From assembly GCF_954871325.1 (NCBI RefSeq), contig NW_027051134.1, positions 1 through 64,000 of the forward strand: a DNA stretch of 64,000 bases, given 5' to 3'. The notes under the pieces are model-generated. The model made no database searches. It was given only the letters and a program-made list of their open reading frames with translations, and was not told where the DNA came from. A program made the position numbers and the translations under genes. Every line of letters begins with the position of its first letter. Within the stretch, counting starts at the first letter, position 1. Of this stretch, positions 52,240 to 62,700 are shown piece by piece. The DNA is from Gordionus sp. m RMFG-2023. Its lineage: Eukaryota; Nematomorpha; Gordioida; Chordodea; Parachordodidae.

Positions 52240-53407
52240 GATGTATTTTTTTACGTTTCCGTTTCACAAAATAAATTTTTTGTCGCGAAAGACATTTATA
52301 GGAGAAAGGCTAACATCTTAAACGTAATTTTGAATATAATTATATCATTGAACACAGAATTTAATTTCCTATCCAAAACCGCTTAGATGTATTTTTTTAG
52401 GTTTCCGTTTCACAAAATAAATTTTTTGTCGCGAAAGACATTTATAGGGGAAATGCTAACATCTTAAACGTAATTTTGAATATAATTATATCATTGAACT
52501 CAGAATTTAATTTCCTATCCAAAACCGCTTAGATGTATTTTTTTACGTTTCCGTTTCACAAAATAAATTTTTTGTCGCGAAAGACATTTATAGGAGAAAG
52601 GCTAACATCTTAAACGTAATTTTGAATATAATTATATCATTGAACACAGAATTTAATTTCCTATCCAAAACCGCTTAGATGTATTTTTTTAGGTTTCCGT
52701 TTCACAAAATAAATTTTTTGTCGCGAAAGACATTTATAGGGGAAATGCTAACATCTTAAACGTAATTTTGAATATAATTATATCATTGAACTCAGAATTT
52801 AATTTCCTATCCAAAACCGCTTAGATGTATTTTTTTACGTTTCCGTTTCACAAAATAAATTTTTTGTCGCGAAAGACATTTATAGGAGAAAGGCTAACAT
52901 CTTAAACGTAATTTTGAATATAATTATATCATTGAACACAGAATTTAATTTCCTATCCAAAACCGCTTAGATGTATTTTTTTAGGTTTCCGTTTCACAAA
53001 ATAAATTTTTTGTCGCGAAAGACATTTATAGGGGAAATGCTAACATCTTAAACGTAATTTTGAATATAATTATATCATTGAACTCAGAATTTAATTTCCT
53101 ATCCAAAACCGCTTAGATGTATTTTTTTACGTTTCCGTTTCACAAAATAAATTTTTTGTCGCGAAAGACATTTATAGGAGAAAGGCTAACATCTTAAACG
53201 TAATTTTGAATATAATTATATCATTGAACACAGAATTTAATTTCCTATCCAAAACCGCTTAGATGTATTTTTTTAGGTTTCCGTTTCACAAAATAAATTT
53301 TTTGTCGCGAAAGACATTTATAGGGGAAATGCTAACATCTTAAACGTAATTTTGAATATAATTATATCATTGAACTCAGAATTTAATTTCCTATCCAAAA
53401 CCGCTTA
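52240..53407 (+). repeat. 292-bp dimer amplified four times
   Basis: Two alternating monomers, one ending TATAGGAGAAAGGC with ACGTTTCCG and the other ending TATAGGGGAAATGC with AGGTTTCCG, repeat as an exact pair. The GGAGAAAGG marker stands at 52301, 52593, 52885 and 53177, always 292 bp (2 x 146) apart, with no visible differences between copies. Two copies of the same dimer occur at about 50.5-51.1 kb (50619 and 50911). Confidence 0.88.
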
Positions 53408-56400
53408 GATGTATTTTTTTAGGTTTCCGTTTCACAAAATAAATTTTTTGTCGCGAAAGACATTTATAGGGGAAATGCTAACATCTTAAACGTAATTTTG
53501 AATATAATTATATCATTGAACTCAGAATTTAATTTCCTATCCAAAACCGCTTAGATGTATATTTTAACGTTTCCGTTTCACAAAATAAATTTTTTGTCGC
53601 GAAAGACATTTATAGGGGAAATGCTAACATCTTAAACGTAATTTTGAATATAATTATATCATTGAACTCAGAATTTAATTTCCTATCCAAAACCGCTTAG
53701 ATGTATTTTTTTACGTTTCTGGTTCTCAAAATAAATTTTTTGTCGGAAAAGATTTTGAATATAATTATATCATTGAACTCAGAATTTAATTTCCTATCCA
53801 AAACCGCTTAGATGTATTTTTTTACGTTTCCGTTTCACAAAATAAATTTTTTGTCGCGAAAGACATTTATAGGGGAAAGGCTAACATCTTAAACGTAATT
53901 TTGAATATAATTATATCATTGAACACAGAATTTAATTTCCTATCCAAAACCGCTTAGATGTATTTTTTTACGTTTCCTTTTCACAAAATAAATTTTTTGT
54001 CGAGAAAGATATTTATAGAGGAAAGGCTAACTTCTTAAACGTAATTTTGAATATAATTATATCATTGAAATCAGAATTTAATTTCCTATCCAAAACCGCT
54101 TAGATGTATATTTTAACGTTTCCTTTTCACAAAATAAATTTTTTGTCGCGAAAGACCTTTATAGAGGAAAGGCTAACATCTTAAACGTAATTTTGAATAT
54201 AATTATATCATTCAACTCAGAATTTAATTTCCTATCCAAAACCGCTTAGATGTATTTTTTTACGTTACTGGTTCACAAAATAAATTTTTTGTCGGAAAAG
54301 ATTTTGAATATAATTATATCATTGAACTCAGAATTTAATTTCCTATCCAAAACCGCTTAGATGTATTTTTTTACGTTTCCGTTTCACAAAATAAATTTTT
54401 TGTCGCGAAAGACATTTATAGGGGAAAGGCTAACATCTTAAACGTAATTTTGAATATAATTATATCATTGAACTCAGAATTTAATTTCCTATCCAAAACC
54501 GCTTAGATGTATTTTTTTACGTTTCCGTTTCACAAAATAAATTTTTTGTCGCGAAAGACATTTATAGGGGAAAGGCTAACATCTTAAACGTAATTTTGAA
54601 TATAATTATATCATTGAACTCACAATTTAATTTCCTATCCAAAACCGCTTAGATGTATTTTTTTACGTTTCTGGTTCTCAAAATAAATTTTTTGTCGGAA
54701 AAGATTTTGAATATAATTATATCATTGAACTCAGAATTTAATTTCCTATCCAAAACCGCTTAGATGTATTTTTTTACGTTTCCGTTTCACAAAATAAATT
54801 TTTTGTCGCGAAAGACATTTATAGGGGAAAGGCTAACATCTTAAACGTAATTTTGAATATAATTATATCATTGAACACAGAATTTAATTTCCTATCCAAA
54901 ACCGCTTAGATGTATTTTTTTACGTTTCCGTTTCACAAAATAAATTTTTTGTCGCGAAAGACATTTATAGGGGAAAGGCTAACATCTTAAACGTAATTTT
55001 GAATATAATTATATCATTGAACTCAGAATTTAATTTCCTATCCAAAACCGCTTAGATGTATTTTTTTACGTTCACAAAATAAATATTTTATCGCGAAAGA
55101 CATTTATATGGGAAAGGCTAACATCTTAAACGTAATTTTGAATATAATTATATCATTAAACTCAGAATTTAACCGCTTAGATGTATTTTTTTACGTCTAA
55201 GGTTCACAAAATAAATTTTTGTCGCGAAAGACATTTATAGGGGAAAGGCTAACATCTTAAACGTAATTTTAAATATAATTATATCATTGAACTCAGAATT
55301 TAATTCTCTATCCAAAACCGCTTAGATGTATATTTTAACGTTTCCGTTTCACAAAATAAATTTTTTGTCGCGAAAGACATTTATAGGGGAAATGCTAACA
55401 TCTTAAACGTAATTTTGAATATAATTATATCATTGAACTCAGAATTTAATTTCCTATCCAAAACCGCTTAGATGTATATTTTAACGTTTCCGTTTCACAA
55501 AATAAATTTTTTGTCGCGAAAGACATTTATAGGGGAAATGCTAACATCTTAAACGTAATTTTGAATATAATTATATCATTGAACTCAGAATTTAATTTCC
55601 TATCCAAAACCGCTTAGATGTAATTTTTTACGTTTCTGGTTCTCAAAATAAATTTTTTGTCGGAAAAGATTTTGAATATAATTATATCATTGAACTCAGA
55701 ATTTAATTTCCTATCCAAAACCGCTTAGATGTATTTTTTTACGTTTCCGTTTCACAAAATAAATTTTTTGTCGCGAAAGACATTTATAGGGGAAAGGCTA
55801 ACATCTTAAACGTAATTTTGAATATAATTATATCATTGAACACAGAATTTAATTTCCTATCCAAAACCGCTTAGATGTATTTTTTTACGTTTCCTTTTCA
55901 CAAAATAAATTTTTTGTCGAGAAAGATATTTATAGAGGAAAGGCTAACTTCTTAAACGTAATTTTGAATATAATTATATCATTGAAATCAGAATTTAATT
56001 TCCTATCCAAAACCGCTTAGATGTATATTTTAACGTTTCCTTTTCACAAAATAAATTTTTTGTCGCGAAAGACCTTTATAGAGGAAAGGCTAACATCTTA
56101 AACGTAATTTTGAATATAATTATATCATTCAACTCAGAATTTAATTTCCTATCCAAAACCGCTTAGATGTATTTTTTTACGTTTCTGGTTCACAAAATAA
56201 ATTTTTTGTCGGAAAAGATTTTGAATATAATTATATCATTGAACTCAGAATTTAATTTCCTATCCAAAACCGCTTAGATGTATTTTTTTACGTTTCCGTT
56301 TCACAAAATAAATTTTTTGTCGCGAAAGACATTTATAGGGGAAAGGCTAACATCTTAAACGTAATTTTGAATATAATTATATCATTGAACTCAGAATTTA

Positions 56401-56706
56401 ATTTCCTATCCAAAACCGCTTAGATGTATTTTTTTACGTTTCCGTTTCACAAAATAAATTGTTTGTCGCGAAAGACATTTATAGGGGAAAGGCTAACATC
56501 TTAAACGTAATTTTGAATATAATTATATCATTGAACTCAGAATTTAATTTCCTATCCAAAACCGCTTAGATGTATTTTTTTACGTTCACAAAATAAATAT
56601 TTTATCGCGAAAGACATTTATATGGGAAAGGCTAACATCTTAAACGTAATTTTGAATATAATTATATCATTAAACTCAGAATTTAACCGCTTAGATGTAT
56701 TTTTTT

Positions 56707-59700
56707 ACGTCTAAGGTTCACAAAATAAATTTTTGTCGCGAAAGACATTTATAGGGGAAAGGCTAACATCTTAAACGTAATTTTAAATATAATTATATCA
56801 TTGAACTCAGAATTTAATTCTCTATCCAAAACCGCTTAGATGTATTTTTTTACGTTTCCGTTTCACAAAATAAATTGTTTGTCGCGAAAGACATTTATAG
56901 AGGAATGGCTAACATCTTAAGCGTAATTTTGAATATAATTATATCATTGAACTCAGAATTTAATTTCCTATCCAAAACCGCTTAGTAGTATATTTTAACG
57001 TTTCCTTTTCACAAAATAAATTTTTTGTCGAGAAAGACATTTATAGAGGAAAGGCTAACATCTTAAACGTAATTTTGAATATAATTATATCATTGAACTC
57101 AGAATTTAATTTTCTATCCAAAACCGCTTAGATGTATATTTTAACGTTTCCTTTTCACAAAATAAATTTTTTGTCGCGAAAGACATTTATAGAGGAAAGG
57201 CTAACATCTTAAACGTAATTTTGAATATAATTATATCATTGAACTCAGAATTTAATTTCCTATCCAAAACCGCTTAGATGTATTTTTTTACGTTTCCGTT
57301 TCACAAAATAAATTTTTTGTCGCGAAAGACATTTATAGGAGAAAGGCTAACATCTTAAACGTAATTTTGAATATAATTATATCATTGAACACAGAATTTA
57401 ATTTCCTATCCAAAACCGCTTAGATGTATTTTTTTAGGTTTCCGTTTCACAAAATAAATTTTTTGTCGCGAAAGACATTTATAGGGGAAATGCTAACATC
57501 TTAAACGTAATTTTGAATATAATTATATCATTGAACTCAGAATTTAATTTCCTATCCAAAACCGCTTAGATGTATTTTTTTACGTTTCCGTTTCACAAAA
57601 TAAATTTTTTGTCGCGAAAGACATTTATAGGAGAAAGGCTAACATCTTAAACGTAATTTTGAATATAATTATATCATTGAACACAGAATTTAATTTCCTA
57701 TCCAAAACCGCTTAGATGTATTTTTTTAGGTTTCCGTTTCACAAAATAAATTTTTTGTCGCGAAAGACATTTATAGGGGAAATGCTAACATCTTAAACGT
57801 AATTTTGAATATAATTATATCATTGAACTCAGAATTTAATTTCCTATCCAAAACCGCTTAGATGTATTTTTTTAGGTTTCCGTTTCACAAAATAAATTTT
57901 TTGTCACGAAAGACATTTATAGGGGAAATGCTAACATCTTAAACGTAATTTTGAATATAATTATATCATTGAACTCAGAATTTAATTTCCTATCCAAAAC
58001 CGCTTAGATGTATTTTTTTACGTTTCTGGTTCTCAAAATAAATTTTTTGTCGGAAAAGATTTTGAATATAATTATATCATTGAACTCAGAATTTAATTTC
58101 CTATCCAAAACCGCTTAGATGTATTTTTTTACGTTTCCGTTTCACAAAATAAATTTTTTGTCGCGAAAGACATTTATAGGGGAAAGGCTAACATCTTAAA
58201 CGTAATTTTGAATATAATTATATCATTGAACACAGAATTTAATTTCCTATCCAAAACCGCTTAGATGTATTTTTTTACGTTTCCTTTTCACAAAATAAAT
58301 TTTTTGTCGAGAAAGATATTTATAGAGGAAAGGCTAACTTCTTAAACGTAATTTTGAATATAATTATATCATTGAAATCAGAATTTAATTTCCTATCCAA
58401 AACCGCTTAGATGTATATTTTAACGTTTCCTTTTCACAAAATAAATTTTTTGTCGCGAAAGACCTTTATAGAGGAAAGGCTAACATCTTAAACGTAATTT
58501 TGAATATAATTATATCATTCAACTCAGAATTTAATTTCCTATCCAAAACCGCTTAGATGTATTTTTTTACGTTTCTGGTTCACAAAATAAATTTTTTGTC
58601 GGAAAAGATTTTGAATATAATTATATCATTGAACTCAGAATTTAATTTCCTATCCAAAACCGCTTAGATGTATTTTTTTACGTTTCCGTTTCACAAAATA
58701 AATTTTTTGTCGCGAAAGACATTTATAGGGGAAAGGCTAACATCTTAAACGTAATTTTGAATATAATTATATCATTGAACTCAGAATTTAATTTCCTATC
58801 CAAAACCGCTTAGATGTATTTTTTTACGTTTCCGTTTCACAAAATAAATTTTTTGTCGCGAAAGACATTTATAGGGGAAAGGCTAACATCTTAAACGTAA
58901 TTTTGAATATAATTATATCATTGAACACAGAATTTTATTTCCTATCCAAAACCGCTTAGATGTATTTTTTTACGTTCACAAAATAAATATTTTATCGCGA
59001 AAGACATTTATATGGGAAAGGCTAACATCTTAAACGTAATTTTGAATATAATTATATCATTAAACTCAGAATTTAACCGCTTAGATGTATTTTTTTACGT
59101 CTAAGGTTCACAAAATAAATTTTTGTCGCGAAAGACATTTATAGGGGAAAGGCTAACATCTTAAACGTAATTTTAAATATAATTATATCATTGAACTCAG
59201 AATTTAATTCTCTATCCAAAACCGCTTAGATGTATTTTTTTACGTTTCCGTTTCACAAAATAAATTGTTTGTCGCGAAAGACATTTATAGAGGAATGGCT
59301 AACATCTTAAGCGTAATTTTGAATATAATTATATCATTGAACTCAGAATTTAATTCTCTATCCAAAACCGCTTAGATGTATTTTTTTACGTTTCCGTTTC
59401 ACAAAATAAATTTTTTGTCGAGAAAGACATTTATAGAGGAAAGGCTAACATCTTAAACGTAATTTTGAATATAATTATATCATTGAACTCAGAATTTAAT
59501 TTCCTATCCAAAACCGCTTAGATGTATATTTTAACGTTTCCTTTTCACAAAATAAATTTTTTGTCGCGAAAGACATTTATAGAGGAAAGGCTAACATCTT
59601 AAACGTAATTTTGAATATAATTATATCATTGAACTCAGAATTTAATTTCCTATCCAAAACCGCTTAGATGTATTTTTTTACGTTTCTGGTTCACAAAATA

Positions 59701-62700
59701 AATTTTTTGTCGGAAAAGATTTTGAATATAATTATATCATTGAACTCAGAATTTAATTTCCTATCCAAAACCGCTTAGATGTATTTTTTTACGTTTCCGT
59801 TTCACAAAATAAATTTTTTGTCGCGAAAGACATTTATAGGAGAAAGGCTAACATCTTAAACGTAATTTTGAATATAATTATATCATTGAACACAGAATTT
59901 AATTTCCTATCCAAAACCGCTTAGATGTATTTTTTTAGGTTTCCGTTTCACAAAATAAATTTTTTGTCGCGAAAGACATTTATAGGGGAAATGCTAACAT
60001 CTTAAACGTAATTTTGAATATAATTATATCATTGAACTCAGAATTTAATTTCCTATCCAAAACCGCTTAGATGTATTTTTTTAGGTTTCCGTTTCACAAA
60101 ATAAATTTTTTGTCGCGAAAGACATTTATAGGGGAAATGCTAACATCTTAAACGTAATTTTGAATATAATTATATCATTGAACTCAGAATTTAATTTCCT
60201 ATCCAAAACCGCTTAGATGTATATTTTAACGTTTCCGTTTCACAAAATAAAATTTTTGTCGCGAAAGACATTTATAGGGGAAATGCTAACATCTTAAACG
60301 TAATTTTGAATATAATTATATCATTGAACTCAGAATTTAATTTCCTATCCAAAACCGCTTAGATGTATTTTTTTACGTTTCTGGTTCTCAAAATAAATTT
60401 TTTGTCGGAAAAGATTTTGAATATAATTATATCATTGAACTCAGAATTTAATTTCCTATCCAAAACCGCTTAGATGTATTTTTTTACGTTTCCGTTTCAC
60501 AAAATAAATTTTTTGTCGCGAAAGACATTTATAGGGGAAAGGCTAACATCTTAAACGTAATTTTGAATATAATTATATCATTGAACACAGAATTTAATTT
60601 CCTATCCAAAACCGCTTAGATGTATTTTTTTACGTTTCCTTTTCACAAAATAAATTTTTTGTCGAGAAAGATATTTATAGAGGAAAGGCTAACTTCTTAA
60701 ACGTAATTTTGAATATAATTATATCATTGAAATCAGAATTTAATTTCCTATCCAAAACCGCTTAGATGTATATTTTAACGTTTCCTTTTCACAAAATAAA
60801 TTTTTTGTCGCGAAAGACCTTTATAGAGGAAAGGCTAACATCTTAAACGTAATTTTGAATATAATTATATCATTCAACTCAGAATTTAATTTCCTATCCA
60901 AAACCGCTTAGATGTATTTTTTTACGTTTCTGGTTCACAAAATAAATTTTTTGTCGGAAAAGATTTTGAATATAATTATATCATTGAACTCAGAATTTAA
61001 TTTCCTATCCAAAACCGCTTAGATGTATTTTTTTACGTTTCCGTTTCACAAAATAAATTTTTTGTCGCGAAAGACATTTATAGGGGAAAGGCTAACATCT
61101 TAAACGTAATTTTGAATATAATTATATCATTGAACTCAGAATTTAATTTCCTATCCAAAACCGCTTAGATGTATTTTTTTACGTTTCCGTTTCACAAAAT
61201 AAATTGTTTGTCGCGAAAGACATTTATAGGGGAAAGGCTAACATCTTAAACGTAATTTTGAATATAATTATATCATTGAACTCAGAATTTAATTTCCTAT
61301 CCAAAACCGCTTAGATGTATTTTTTTACGTTCACAAAATAAATATTTTATCGCGAAAGACATTTATATGGGAAAGGCTAACATCTTAAACGTAATTTTGA
61401 ATATAATTATATCATTAAACTCAGAATTTAACCGCTTAGATGTATTTTTTTACGTCTAAGGTTCACAAAATAAATTTTTGTCGCGAAAGACATTTATAGG
61501 GGAAAGGCTAACATCTTAAACGTAATTTTAAGTATAATTATATCATTGAACTCAGAATTTAATTCTCTATCCAAAACCGCTTAGATGTATTTTTTTACGT
61601 TTCCGTTTCACAAAATAAATTGTTTGTCGCGAAAGACATTTATAGAGGAATGGCTAACATCTTAAGCGTAATTTTGAATATAATTATATCATTGAACTCA
61701 GAATTTAATTTCCTATCCAAAACCGCTTAGTAGTATATTTTAACGTTTCCTTTTCACAAAATAAATTTTTTGTCGAGAAAGACATTTATAGAGGAAAGGC
61801 TAACATCTTAAACGTAATTTTGAATATAATTATATCATTGAACTCAGAATTTAATTTCCTATCCAAAACCGCTTAGATGTATATTTTAACGTTTCCTTTT
61901 CACAAAATAAATTTTTTGTCGCGAAAGACATTTATAGAGGAAAGGCTAACATCTTAAACGTAATTTTGAATATAATTATATCATTGAACTCAGAATTTAA
62001 TTTCCTATCCAAAACCGCTTAGATGTATTTTTTTACGTTTCCGTTTCACAAAATAAATTTTTTGTCGCGAAAGACATTTATAGGAGAAAGGCTAACATCT
62101 TAAACGTAATTTTGAATATAATTATATCATTGAACACAGAATTTAATTTCCTATCCAAAACCGCTTAGATGTATTTTTTTAGGTTTCCGTTTCACAAAAT
62201 ATATTTTTTGTCGCGAAAGACATTTATAGGGGAAATGCTAACATCTTAAACGTAATTTTGAATATAATTATATCATTGAACTCAGAATTTAATTTCCTAT
62301 CCAAAACCGCTTAGATGTATTTTTTTACGTTTCCGTTTCACAAAATAAATTTTTTGTCGCGAAAGACATTTATAGGAGAAAGGCTAACATCTTAAACGTA
62401 ATTTTGAATATAATTATATCATTGAACACAGAATTTAATTTCCTATCCAAAACCGCTTAGATGTATTTTTTTAGGTTTCCGTTTCACAAAATAAATTTTT
62501 TGTCGCGAAAGACATTTATAGGGGAAATGCTAACATCTTAAACGTAATTTTGAATATAATTATATCATTGAACTCAGAATTTAATTTCCTATCCAAAACC
62601 GCTTAGATGTATTTTTTTAGGTTTCCGTTTCACAAAATAAATTTTTTGTCGCGAAAGACATTTATAGGGGAAATGCTAACATCTTAAACGTAATTTTGAA

